A DNA stretch of 36,066 nt from Synergistales bacterium (GCA_025997955.1 BNVH01000035.1:1-36066), one strand, 5' to 3'. Numbered from the stretch's first letter, positions 7,525 to 14,747 are shown. Notes: generated from the letters alone by a model not told the origin. Numbers and translations are program-made.

Positions 7525-8737
7525 TATAAGGCGTAAGGCTGTCGCACCAAGCCTCGAATATCTTAGCTCCGGCTATCTGAGATACAGTGAAGTAGTCGTC
7601 GGGCTCGCCCTTGAACGTGTCGTTTATCAAAGCGGCGTCGTAGTTCTCACGCGGCAGCCTGTATATGAGCTCCTGTTTTTCTTGGGACTTCTGAGGAGGA
7701 GAGGCGTAATAAAGCCGCCCGTCGCCTCCTCCGCCCGATCTTTTTGCGTTTGGCTTGCAGGCCAATGCCATCATGCCGTCGCTTCTCTCAAAAAACGTCA
7801 CGGATGTCTCGCCCCGTCCCAAAAGCCCCGGCGGGAAGGAGATTCTCCTTTTGCGCTCGTATGAACCGTCCAAAAGCTCCTTTTCGCCGTCGAAAGACGC
7901 GCTCACTTCCACACGCGAGAGCATGTCGAAGTGTCTGATATAGGCCACGGCCTTGCGCCCCATGCCTCTTAGCCTGTAGTCCCCTATCTTGAGGTTAAGC
8001 GGCTCGTCAAACCTGCCGACGCGCCAAAGCTCGTCGCTAAAATCCTCTCCGTCCTCCTCGCAGTAGGAGAAATTCAAAAGCAAGGCGACGGACAAGATTC
8101 GCAGGGGACGGTGCCAACGCCTGACGCTTGCGCCGTTTAGCTTGCGGACGGCGCCGCTTGAGAAAAGGTCACCTACGTCATAAAGCCCATCGCTAAACGG
8201 CATCCCGCCGTCTGGAAACGTCTTTTTTTCGCTCTCCAAGAGGGGGAAAAACGGGACGAAAAAACCCGAGTCCTTTTTCCATGCGCCCTTTCTCTTCAGT
8301 CGCTCTATCTCTGAATCATCTAAGTCGCCGTCTCCCGTGAGGTCGGCCACCCAAAGCCGCGTCCTCTTCTCCTCGGACAGGATGGAAAACTCCTTGCGGT
8401 CCAAGACGACGGCCGGGGCGTGCAACACCCTTTCAAAAGTGGCGGCGAATTTCCAAAGGTATGGCTTGAAAGACGTGTAGACTGCGTACTCCGAGAGGAT
8501 TCTCTGCATGGCGGGCAAAAGATCCGAAACACAGTACTCGAACATCTCGCTTTTTTTTCTGCCCTTTATCGTCAGCTTGCGGTCGAAATCTTCAAACCAA
8601 CTCAGACGGACAAATTTTTTTTTGTCCAAAGGTTTGTTGAATATAACGACGCGCGGAGAGAGGCCCTTTGTCCAGATTTGTAGCGCGAGCTTTTCGTCAA
8701 TATCAAAAGAGCTTATGATTTCACCCTTGTCGTCCAC
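7493..8737 (-). CDS. Unknown 414-residue protein with an EF-hand-like loop
   Basis: I do not recognise a family. The protein is soluble-looking, with no signal peptide or clear membrane segment, and is rich in charged and aromatic residues. Residues 132-143 (DLTGDGDLDDSE) have the exact spacing of a 12-residue EF-hand calcium loop: acidic or polar ligands at 1, 3, 5, 7 and 9, Gly at 6, a hydrophobic residue at 8 and Glu at 12. A low-complexity KRSGGGGDGR linker lies near residues 345-355. The GTG start at 8737 has GGAGGGAGGG upstream. Its 3' end overlaps recN tail-to-tail by 32 bp. Codon use resembles its neighbours, so it is probably a native, lineage-restricted gene. Confidence 0.75.
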   Translation of the reverse strand: MDDKGEIISSFDIDEKLALQIWTKGLSPRVVIFNKPLDKKKFVRLSWFEDFDRKLTIKGRKKSEMFEYCVSDLLPAMQRILSEYAVYTSFKPYLWKFAATFERVLHAPAVVLDRKEFSILSEEKRTRLWVADLTGDGDLDDSEIERLKRKGAWKKDSGFFVPFFPLLESEKKTFPDGGMPFSDGLYDVGDLFSSGAVRKLNGASVRRWHRPLRILSVALLLNFSYCEEDGEDFSDELWRVGRFDEPLNLKIGDYRLRGMGRKAVAYIRHFDMLSRVEVSASFDGEKELLDGSYERKRRISFPPGLLGRGETSVTFFERSDGMMALACKPNAKRSGGGGDGRLYYASPPQKSQEKQELIYRLPRENYDAALINDTFKGEPDDYFTVSQIAGAKIFEAWCDSLTPYIRYFAGFVDV

Positions 8738-8809
8738 AAATCTTCCCTCCCTCCATGCGCAAAATCTTGTTTGGTATTTACCATTGAACGGTGTACGTGT
8801 ACTACAATA

Positions 8810-8818
8810 TGTTATAAT
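8810..8818 (+). promoter_or_regulatory. Extended -10 promoter of the antisense RNA
   Basis: TGTTATAAT is a perfect -10 (8813-8818) with an upstream TGn extension at 8810-8812. No good -35 is seen at 16-18 bp, as is tolerated for extended -10 promoters. It lies in the T-tract of the minus-strand terminator at 8822-8845, so the antisense RNA would start where the opposing toxin mRNA ends. Confidence 0.5.
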
Positions 8819-8821
8819 AAA

Positions 8822-8845
8822 ACCGCTTGGGAGAGGTCAAGCGGT
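8822..8845 (-). terminator. Terminator of the toxin mRNA
   Basis: A perfect 8-bp stem, ACCGCTTG / CAAGCGGT, with an 8-base loop is followed on the minus strand by TTTTATTATAAC. It lies about 70 bp after the stop codon of the 27-residue peptide at 8912-8995. The same hairpin would form the 5' end of the plus-strand antisense RNA. Confidence 0.6.
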
Positions 8846-8990
8846 AGTTGAAAGGCTGCCCGATGAGGCTCCTAACCTCACCAAGACTTACGCCTGAGCG
8901 AAATTAGACGATTACGCTTTGAAGAGCCGGATTAGTTCGGCGATGGCTCGTACTAGCTCCGCGAGAGCCAGTACGAGTTTTGTTATTTTC
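8825..8990 (+). ncRNA. Candidate antitoxin antisense RNA (about 165 nt)
   Basis: Bounded by an extended -10 promoter (8810-8818) and an intrinsic terminator (8947-8989), this plus-strand interval would give an RNA of about 165 nt. It begins with a stable stem-loop and is complementary to the 3' untranslated region and nearly all of the 27-codon minus-strand ORF. No convincing plus-strand coding frame fits it. The arrangement is that of type I antitoxins such as RatA, which overlap the 3' part of the toxin message. Inferred from sequence only. Confidence 0.42.
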
Positions 8991-8995
8991 TCCAC
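8912..8995 (-). CDS. Candidate type I toxin peptide (27 aa, hydrophobic helix)
   Basis: A GTG start at 8995 follows AGGGGGTGA, an 8-of-9 match to the ideal Shine-Dalgarno sequence. It encodes a 27-residue peptide rich in Leu, Ile, Val and Ala, beginning VEKITKLVLALAELV and ending LIRLFKA, with charged residues spaced as in an amphipathic helix. The Shine-Dalgarno bases sit in a perfect CCCCC-GAAA-GGGGG hairpin that would hide them. A competing GGGG-TTTT-CCCC hairpin immediately upstream could release them. Small membrane-active peptides with a masked ribosome site and a convergent antisense RNA are typical of type I toxins. No homologue is named; a non-coding interpretation remains possible. 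Confidence 0.45.
   Translation of the reverse strand: MEKITKLVLALAELVRAIAELIRLFKA
8947..8989 (+). terminator. Terminator of the antisense RNA, inside the toxin ORF
   Basis: A perfect 8-bp stem CTCGTACT / AGTACGAG, with a further CTC-CGC-GAG inner helix, is followed by TTTTGTTATTTT on the plus strand. It lies within the 27-codon peptide gene of the other strand, whose LVLALAELVR codons form the stem. Confidence 0.6.
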
Positions 8996-9071
8996 GCAAT
9001 CACCCCCTTTCGGGGGAAAACCCCAGCAGCTCACAAAATCGTGCCGCGATGGTCTGCGCCTCTCCGTCTCT

Positions 9072-9100
9072 ATTCTAACAGACAGCAATGATACAGAAAA
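9072..9100 (-). promoter_or_regulatory. Promoter of the small peptide gene
   Basis: On the minus strand, TTTTCT (9095-9100) and TAGAAT (9072-9077) are separated by 17 bp. A TGn extension precedes the -10. It would give a 5' leader of about 70 nt containing the two mutually exclusive GC hairpins that cover the Shine-Dalgarno sequence of the 27-residue ORF. Confidence 0.4.
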
Positions 9101-9103
9101 TCC

Positions 9104-10201
9104 CTACTCTCGCAGTTCGCGGCATAGGCGGAAAAGCCTCTCCGCGAGCTTGGAGGAGTCGTGGCGCACAAGCCCAGACTCCGTGATACTTATCATTGGA
9201 AACTCCAGAACGGAACAGCCCGACTCCTCTATGCGCTCCCTTTCCTCGTCGCTCAGATAGAGCGCCTCAGCTCCCTCTATGCGATAGCGCTCTATTAAAT
9301 ATTCGGGTATAGACTCGTTGTTCACCACGATATAGTCGGGCACGTCGCCTAATGCGGCTGAGACCCATTCCAGGTGACGGGAGATGCTCATGCCCTCGGT
9401 CTCCTCCGGCTGAGTCATGAGGTTGCAGACATAGACGATGGGAGACGCGGAGCCTATGAGCTTTTCGGAGAACTCCGGCAACAGGAGATTCGGAATGACG
9501 CTCGTAAATAGGCTCCCCGGGCCAAGCACCACAAGTTCGGCGTCGTCCACGGCCAAAAGCGCGTCCGGCAGGGGTTTGGCCCCGTCTGGCTCAAGCCAAA
9601 CGCTCTCCAAGAAGCGCCCGTTTTTTGAAATTTCTATCTCTCCGCGAAACGTCCGCTCCCGCCCCCTTCCGACAAGGGTTATGGTCTCGGTGGTCACGGG
9701 GAGCACGCGCCCTCTGATGGCCAAGAGGTGGTTCATACGCTGAACGGCCACGCTGAAGTCGCCGCACAGCTCGGATACGGCCAAGAGAAAAAGGTTTCCC
9801 AAGCTGTGCCCCGCCAAGTCTCCGCGGTCGAAGCGAAAGTCGAGCAGGCGTTTTAACTCGTTGTCGTTTTCCGCGAGGGCTATCATGCAGTTTCGCACGT
9901 CGCCCGGCGGCAGGACGCCCCATTCCGTCCGCAGACGTCCTGAGCTTCCGCCCTCGTCCGTCACAGCCACCACGGCTGTGATATTGCGCGTGAAGCCCTT
10001 CAATCCCCTAAGCAGCGTGGAGAGCCCCGTCCCGCCGCCTACGGCCACTATGTATGGCCCGGCGGAGAGGCGGTGCGCTATGGCGTTTTTAAAAGGTTCA
10101 TCACCGCGCGGCTTAAACAACCCGCGCGGCCTCATGTCGAATATGACAAGCAAAAAAACGGCCGTGAACAAACCGGCGACAAAACCGACGGCGGCGGTCA
10201 T
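9104..10201 (-). CDS. yvcK: YvcK/CofD-like gluconeogenesis factor
   Basis: A 365-residue member of the YvcK (CofD-like) family, which binds UDP-N-acetylglucosamine and coordinates central carbon flow with cell-wall synthesis. Visible family motifs are the N-terminal AVGGGTGLSTLLRGLK loop, VTDEGGSSGRLR, PPGDVRNCMIAL, GHSLGNLFL and VLGPGSLFTSVIPNLL. An N-terminal membrane segment (residues about 3-23) precedes the soluble domain. The ATG overlaps the TGA of the upstream RapZ-C gene (ATGA), so the two are translationally coupled. The usual third member of the cluster, whiA, is not downstream here; the small peptide gene takes that place. Confidence 0.93.
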   Translation of the reverse strand: MTAAVGFVAGLFTAVFLLVIFDMRPRGLFKPRGDEPFKNAIAHRLSAGPYIVAVGGGTGLSTLLRGLKGFTRNITAVVAVTDEGGSSGRLRTEWGVLPPGDVRNCMIALAENDNELKRLLDFRFDRGDLAGHSLGNLFLLAVSELCGDFSVAVQRMNHLLAIRGRVLPVTTETITLVGRGRERTFRGEIEISKNGRFLESVWLEPDGAKPLPDALLAVDDAELVVLGPGSLFTSVIPNLLLPEFSEKLIGSASPIVYVCNLMTQPEETEGMSISRHLEWVSAALGDVPDYIVVNNESIPEYLIERYRIEGAEALYLSDEERERIEESGCSVLEFPMISITESGLVRHDSSKLAERLFRLCRELRE

Positions 10202-10605
10202 AGAGACTCCCCGCCTTTATATTTATCAATATCCCTGTGGAATACCTCGACAGCAAACAAATTTCCAAAACGGGCCGTCATGCTCTCCGCGCAGAAGACG
10301 GAGCGATGGCGCCCACCCGTGCAGGCGAAAGCGACGCGGACATTGCGCTCTGAGTCAAAAAACGCGTGCGCGACAGGCCTCAAAAAATTTTCGCAGGAGT
10401 CCAAGAATTTATCCATCTCAGGGAAAGAAGAGAGGTATTGTTTGACGGGTTCATCTTTGCCGGAAAGAGGTTTTAGCTCGGGCACATAAAAGGGGTTGCG
10501 CAAAAAACGGACGTCGAACAGAAAATTGACGTCACTCGGAATTCCATATTTAAACCCGAACGACATGAAACTGAGAACGGACGTTCGTCTCATCTCTTTA
10601 TTCAT
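10198..10605 (-). CDS. Stand-alone RapZ C-terminal domain protein
   Basis: The 135 residues match only the C-terminal domain of RapZ. FMSFGFKYGIPSDVNFLFDVRFLRNPFYVPELK and the signature CTGGRHRSVF are present. The N-terminal P-loop kinase half of full-length RapZ (about 280-290 residues) is absent. In enteric bacteria this C-terminal half binds the GlmY/GlmZ small RNAs and senses glucosamine-6-phosphate. The start is the ATG at 10605 with GGAGG eight bases upstream. No P-loop coding sequence is seen between it and its promoter, so it looks like a genuine short form rather than a recent truncation. It is coupled to yvcK by an ATGA overlap. Confidence 0.85.
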   Translation of the reverse strand: MNKEMRRTSVLSFMSFGFKYGIPSDVNFLFDVRFLRNPFYVPELKPLSGKDEPVKQYLSSFPEMDKFLDSCENFLRPVAHAFFDSERNVRVAFACTGGRHRSVFCAESMTARFGNLFAVEVFHRDIDKYKGGESL

Positions 10606-10664
10606 AAATGGGGCCTCCAAAACCAATCTGACAAAAATTTCTTTAAAGTTTCTATTTTCTAAGA

Positions 10665-10673
10665 ATTATAACA
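10665..10673 (-). promoter_or_regulatory. Extended -10 promoter for rapZ-C-yvcK
   Basis: On the minus strand, TGTTATAAT (perfect TATAAT with TGn extension) lies about 60 bp before the start of the RapZ-C gene in an AT-rich region. The -35 is poor. It is divergent from the ylxM promoter at 10740-10768. Confidence 0.45.
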
Positions 10674-10739
10674 TTCAATGTAAAATAAAAATAACGAAAC
10701 TCAATACGCGAATGTTTGGGGTGTGTAAAATAAAAATAC

Positions 10740-10768
10740 TTGACAACAAAAAGGCGCCGGTTTATACT
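10740..10768 (+). promoter_or_regulatory. Strong promoter of the ylxM-ffh operon
   Basis: TTGACA (10740-10745) is a perfect -35 and TATACT (10763-10768) a near-perfect -10, with a 17-bp spacer. The start would be near 10775, leaving a short leader of about 20 nt. This rules out the in-frame ATG codons upstream of it as ylxM starts. Confidence 0.75.
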
Positions 10769-10795
10769 CGTTCGGCGAGTTCAGGAGATGACGCC

Positions 10796-11089
10796 CTGAA
10801 GAATCGCGTTAGGCTTAACGATTTATACGACCTTTACTCCCCGCTTCTCACGGAGCGCCAGCGGGACGCCTACGAAATGCGCTATTTTTCGGACCTGTCG
10901 CTCGCCGAGATAGCGGCTTCTCTTGGGGTCAGCCGCCAGGCCGTCCACATCCTGACCAACAGGACGGCGGGTAGGCTATGCGCGTTGGAGGAAGCTCTGG
11001 GTTTAGGAGCGAAAATTTTGGCTATGGAAGAAAGAATAGGTTCGTTAGAGGAAGAATTGGAGGCGGTCAAACGATGTTCGAAGCCCTAA
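10796..11089 (+). CDS. ylxM: YlxM, SRP-associated helix-turn-helix protein
   Basis: A small sigma70-region-4-like protein of the YlxM/UPF0122 family, encoded upstream of ffh and thought to modulate the signal recognition particle. The family core NRVRLNDLYDLYSPLLTERQRDAYEMRYF is followed by a helix-turn-helix LAEIAASLGVSRQAVH and an acidic coiled tail. The promoter at 10740-10768 places transcription start after all in-frame ATG codons. The best-supported initiation site is the CTG at 10796, eight bases after AGGAG (10783-10787). This gives 97 residues with the usual N-terminus. The reading frame ends 16 bp into ffh. Confidence 0.85.
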   Translation: MKNRVRLNDLYDLYSPLLTERQRDAYEMRYFSDLSLAEIAASLGVSRQAVHILTNRTAGRLCALEEALGLGAKILAMEERIGSLEEELEAVKRCSKP

Positions 11090-12429
11090 AAGACAAATTG
11101 GAATCGGTGTTCTCCAAGCTCAGGAGCAAGGGAAAACTCTCCGAGGCCGATGTCGATTTAGCCTTGCGCGAACTTCGTAAGTCGCTTTTAGAGGCGGACG
11201 TCGATCTCAAAGTCGTAAAAAGCCTGACTGAGAAAATCAGGGCTCGCGCGGTGCAGCTTGACGTATTGGAGTCCATCTCGGCGGTTCAGCACGTCTCCAC
11301 GGTCGTCTATGAGGAGCTCGTGGCGCTTATGGGCGAAGAGCCAGCGCCTCTCTCTATAGCCCCAAAACCCCCGACAGTCGTCCTGATGGCGGGGCTCCAG
11401 GGAGGCGGCAAGACCACGACGGCGGTGAAGTTAGCTCTGCGCCTCAAAAACGGACACAACCCCTTGGTCGTGGCCTGCGATCTTCGCCGGGCCGCCGCCG
11501 TAGAGCAGCTGCGCGTCTTAGCCGAACAGTCAAAGATAGCGTTCTTCGGACCAGTTTCGGGTGAGACCGATGTTTTGAAGGTCGTAGAGGGCGCGTCCCG
11601 TTACGCCGAGCTTCACATGAACGACGTTATCATCTTGGACACGGCCGGACGCCTCCACGCCGACAGCGAGCTTATGGATGAGCTGTCCGATATAGCAAAG
11701 GTCTTGCCGCCCCACGAGACGCTCCTTGTGTTGGACGCTATGACGGGTCAGGAGGCGGTGAGGGTCGCAGAGTCGTTCCATAAGACACTGAAGCTCACCG
11801 GGCTTGTTTTGACCAAGATGGACGGTGACGCGAGGGGCGGCGGCGCTTTGGCGGTTAGCTCCGTCACTGGTGTGCCGGTGAAGTTCGCCGGCGTCGGTGA
11901 GGGCTCGGACGCGCTTGAGGTCTTTGACGCGCGGCGCATGGCCGGGCGCATAATGGGTATGGGGGACGTCCAGGGTCTTTTGGAAAAGGTCCAGTCCATA
12001 GACGCGCTCAGCGTGGAAAAGATGGCCGGCGGCATCAAGAGCAAGGAGTTCAACCTCGAGACGCTTTTGCTCCAGTTTGAGCAGATAGAGAAGATGGGGC
12101 CGCTTGGGAAGGTTTTGGATATGATACCGGGCTTCGGTCGTATAAAGAACTCGGTCGCTGGCGGAGGCGCGGACATCGACAACTCCGCCATAACCAAAAA
12201 CAAGGCCATAATACAGTCCATGACCTATGCGGAGAGGCGCAACCCCGCTATCATAAAGGGCTCGCGGCGTCGGCGTATAGCGCTCGGCTCAGGGACTTCG
12301 GTTCAAGCGGTCAACAAGCTGTTGGCTCAGTACGAACAGATGAAGAAGCTTTTCAAGACTTTTTCATCTGGCGGAAAGGGCGTTAATCTCAAATCCATGT
12401 TTGGCGGAGGCCGAAAGTTCGGGTTTTAG
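11074..12429 (+). CDS. ffh: Signal recognition particle protein Ffh
   Basis: The GTPase subunit of the bacterial SRP, which binds signal peptides and 4.5S RNA for co-translational membrane targeting. From the ATG at 11074 it has 451 residues: the N domain helices, then the G domain with GLQGGGKTTT (107-116), DTAGRLH and TKMDGDARGGGAL. The Met-rich M domain follows, with MIPGFG and the RNA-binding segment MTYAERRNPAIIKGSRRRRIALGSG. GGAGGCGG precedes the start, which overlaps the ylxM end by 16 bp. Confidence 0.97.
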   Translation: MFEALKDKLESVFSKLRSKGKLSEADVDLALRELRKSLLEADVDLKVVKSLTEKIRARAVQLDVLESISAVQHVSTVVYEELVALMGEEPAPLSIAPKPPTVVLMAGLQGGGKTTTAVKLALRLKNGHNPLVVACDLRRAAAVEQLRVLAEQSKIAFFGPVSGETDVLKVVEGASRYAELHMNDVIILDTAGRLHADSELMDELSDIAKVLPPHETLLVLDAMTGQEAVRVAESFHKTLKLTGLVLTKMDGDARGGGALAVSSVTGVPVKFAGVGEGSDALEVFDARRMAGRIMGMGDVQGLLEKVQSIDALSVEKMAGGIKSKEFNLETLLLQFEQIEKMGPLGKVLDMIPGFGRIKNSVAGGGADIDNSAITKNKAIIQSMTYAERRNPAIIKGSRRRRIALGSGTSVQAVNKLLAQYEQMKKLFKTFSSGGKGVNLKSMFGGGRKFGF

Positions 12430-12463
12430 TTTTTTTTAGTTAATTTCAGGAGGTGTTTACATT

Positions 12464-12733
12464 ATGGCAGTGCGTATTCGTTTATCGCGTTTCGGAAAGA
12501 AAAAGACCCCGTTTTACAGGCTCGTAGTGGCTGATTCACGCGCGCCAAGAGACGGGCGTTTTATTGAGTTGCTTGGGACATACGACCCCATGACCGATCC
12601 GGCCACGGTCTCAGTGCAGGAAGAGCGCGCTCTTTATTGGCTCGGCGTAGGGGCTCAGCCGTCCGAGACCGCTAAGGGGCTTTTGAAAAAACAGGGGATT
12701 TGGGATAAATTTGCGGCTTCTAAAAAAGCGTAA
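12464..12733 (+). CDS. rpsP: 30S ribosomal protein S16
   Basis: An 89-residue small-subunit assembly protein. The N-terminus MAVRIRLSRFGKKKTPFYRLVVADSR and the segment DGRFIELLGTYDP are diagnostic. AGGAGGTG lies at ideal spacing before the ATG. The gene is 34 bp after ffh in the conserved ffh-rpsP-khpA-rimM-trmD-rplS order. Confidence 0.97.
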   Translation: MAVRIRLSRFGKKKTPFYRLVVADSRAPRDGRFIELLGTYDPMTDPATVSVQEERALYWLGVGAQPSETAKGLLKKQGIWDKFAASKKA

Positions 12734-12774
12734 CGAGCGAGAAAGCATAAATAGATTTAATAGTCTGAAAAGTG

Positions 12775-12780
12775 TATAAT
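12775..12780 (+). promoter_or_regulatory. Possible internal promoter before khpA
   Basis: A perfect TATAAT lies 40 bp before the khpA start in an AT-rich 86-bp gap, the largest internal gap in the front half of the operon. No convincing -35 is seen at normal spacing, so it may be a weak internal start. Confidence 0.3.
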
Positions 12781-12819
12781 ACAACCGTTTTATGTAACTA
12801 TTTCCGGGAGGTGCCATAA

Positions 12820-13062
12820 ATGGCCAGTTATAAAGAGCTTGTCGAGTATGTCGCGAAATATCTTGTCACTCAGCCCGATGAGGTGAGCGTCGAGAGCAGC
12901 GACGGCGAAAATGGCGTCAAGGTCATGATCCGCGTTTCGCATGAAGATGTAGGCCGCATTATTGGAAAGCGCGGAGCCACCATCAACGCGATTCGTCTTT
13001 TGGCTAAAGCCGCTGCCGTGAAAGCCGGCGAGAGGGTGGATGTCGACATCGTCGAAGAATAA
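12820..13062 (+). CDS. khpA: KH-domain RNA-binding protein KhpA
   Basis: An 80-residue single KH-domain protein, the usual KhpA found between rpsP and rimM. The GxxG loop is IIGKRGATINAIR, and the N-terminal YKELVEYVAKYLVTQPDEV is typical. In Firmicutes KhpA pairs with KhpB/EloR and binds RNA to influence cell elongation and ribosome-related processes. GGGAGGTG precedes the ATG. Its end overlaps rimM by 23 bp. Confidence 0.95.
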   Translation: MASYKELVEYVAKYLVTQPDEVSVESSDGENGVKVMIRVSHEDVGRIIGKRGATINAIRLLAKAAAVKAGERVDVDIVEE

Positions 13063-13576
13063 CGAGAGAGTTCTCATCGGGAGAGTTTCATCCGCTCACG
13101 GAATCAGAGGAGAGATTCGAGTCACTCCTCTGACCGATTTTCCTGAGCGTTTTCAAGATATGGACAGCATTGCTCTCTACGCTGACGCAAGCGCGGAGGC
13201 GCCGTTTCGTTTGCTTCATGTCGCGCGCGCAAGGATAGACGGCAAGGGAAATGTCATTCTTGAAAGCGACATAACGGACAGGACAAGCGCGGAAAAGCTA
13301 TCCGGCGCTCTTATTTTCATAGATAAAGAAGACCGCGTCTCTTTGCCCAGCGGCTCATTCTGGGTTGATGACCTGCTTGGCCTCACCGTCGTCACGGAGA
13401 GCGGAGAAAGGCTTGGCGTGGTAGACGACTATATGTCTGGCGGCGCCAATGAGCTTTACGTCGTCAGGGACTCCGAGGGTAAACTTCATTACATACCGGC
13501 GGTCGAAGAATTTATAAAAAAAATTGATATACTGTTATCGACTATAACGGTCAGTTTAATCGACGGCTTGTGGTAA
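13040..13576 (+). CDS. rimM: Ribosome maturation factor RimM
   Basis: A 178-residue 16S rRNA processing factor that binds S19 and helps mature the 30S head. The N-terminal RimM barrel begins VLIGRVSSAHGIRGEIRVTPLTDFPERF. The C-terminal PRC-type barrel contains SFWVDDLLGLTVVTESGERLGVVDDYMSGGANELYVV and YIPAVEEFIKKID. The ATG at 13040 lies inside khpA. Confidence 0.95.
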   Translation: MSTSSKNNERVLIGRVSSAHGIRGEIRVTPLTDFPERFQDMDSIALYADASAEAPFRLLHVARARIDGKGNVILESDITDRTSAEKLSGALIFIDKEDRVSLPSGSFWVDDLLGLTVVTESGERLGVVDDYMSGGANELYVVRDSEGKLHYIPAVEEFIKKIDILLSTITVSLIDGLW

Positions 13577-13595
13577 GTTTGACGGTTTATAGTAA

Positions 13596-14747
13596 ATGGC
13601 GCGTTTTTCGGTAATAACGGCTTTTCCTGAGTTCTTCAATGATTTTCTCTCAACCAGCATCGTGGGGCGCGCCGTCAAAAATGGGCTTTTGGATGTGAAG
13701 TTAGTAAACTTGCGCGATTTTGGAAAAGGAAATTATCGGCAAATAGACGACTATTCCTTTGGCTCCGGCGGTATGGTTTTGACCGCTCCGGTGTTGAAGT
13801 GCGCTTTGGATTCTATACCGAACGGCGGCGAGGAGCCGTTTGTTGTTTATCCGTCCCCTCAGGGCGCGACGGTGACGCAGGAAATCATAGAAACCCTGTT
13901 CCATATGGAACAGGTCGTGATAGTTTGCGGCCATTACGAGGGCTTGGACGAACGTTTTGTAGAGCGCTACGTTGACCTTGAGGTGAGCGTGGGTGACTGC
14001 GTCCTCACCGGCGGGGAGATACCGGCTATGGTCATAATCGACGCGGTCTCAAGGCTAATCCCCGGCGTAGTGGGCAAGAGCGAGGCCGTGCAAAACGATT
14101 CGTTTTATCGCGGAATGCTGGATAATCCTCACTACACGCGTCCCTACTCTTGGGAGGGTATGGATGTGCCGCGCGTGTTGGTGTCCGGCAACGCGTCTGA
14201 GATAGAAGAGTGGCGAAGAAAGGCGTCCGTAGAACGCACCCTTAAAAGACGCCCTGATTTATTATCGCGTTCGGGGTTGAACGGATATATGGGCGGTGGG
14301 TTTTACGTCGTTTTCATGTATACTGAGTCAGGTGAAAACGTAGAGGAGTTAGCGGCTATTTGTGACGGATATGAAGTGACGCGTCTTTTGGTCGTGGCGA
14401 GTGGCGCGGATAGAGATAAACTGAGGGGCGCGTTTTGCGAGCGGCTTCCCGCAAAGCTCTTTCCATCGTTGGGGCGCGCTCTTGAGTGGGTGAGGAAAAA
14501 AGAAAAATCCGAGCCTCTTTCTGTGTCGTTGGCTGGCGCGGGGGATAACAACAAAGCATATCATTGGGTCGAGCTTAAGCGTATAATATTGGAGCGAAAT
14601 TCTTCGGTTGTTTTTTACCCATACACCCAAAGCAAAATGGGCGCGCTTGATTTCAAGCCCGATATTCTCATGCGCGAGCCGCAAAACGGGCGGCTTTCTG
14701 TTATAGGCAATGTCGCGGCAATTCTTGACCGCCTTATGGGTTTTTGA
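13596..14747 (+). CDS. trmD: TrmD fused to a second SPOUT-type RNA methyltransferase domain
   Basis: Residues 1 to about 232 are a complete tRNA (guanine-37-N1) methyltransferase, which prevents frameshifting. FGSGGMVLTAPVL, VIVCGHYEGLDERFVE, SVGDCVLTGGEIPAM, NPHYTRPYSWEG and VLVSGNASEIEEWRRK are all present. TrmD normally ends near residue 240. Here about 150 further residues follow, with LNGYMGGGFYVVFMYTESG at the join and IGNVAAILDRLMGF at the end. This resembles the small SPOUT RNA methyltransferase (pfam09936 type) encoded next to trmD in Thermotoga and relatives. Assignment of the second domain is by pattern and is less certain than the first. The stop codon falls in a triplicated 21-23 bp repeat. 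Confidence 0.88.
   Translation: MARFSVITAFPEFFNDFLSTSIVGRAVKNGLLDVKLVNLRDFGKGNYRQIDDYSFGSGGMVLTAPVLKCALDSIPNGGEEPFVVYPSPQGATVTQEIIETLFHMEQVVIVCGHYEGLDERFVERYVDLEVSVGDCVLTGGEIPAMVIIDAVSRLIPGVVGKSEAVQNDSFYRGMLDNPHYTRPYSWEGMDVPRVLVSGNASEIEEWRRKASVERTLKRRPDLLSRSGLNGYMGGGFYVVFMYTESGENVEELAAICDGYEVTRLLVVASGADRDKLRGAFCERLPAKLFPSLGRALEWVRKKEKSEPLSVSLAGAGDNNKAYHWVELKRIILERNSSVVFYPYTQSKMGALDFKPDILMREPQNGRLSVIGNVAAILDRLMGF

Noticed and set aside
10496..10795. Long N-terminal extension of YlxM starting at 10496
   Set aside because: It lies antisense to the RapZ-C gene and upstream of the consensus promoter at 10740-10768, is AT-rich, and does not resemble any YlxM N-terminus.
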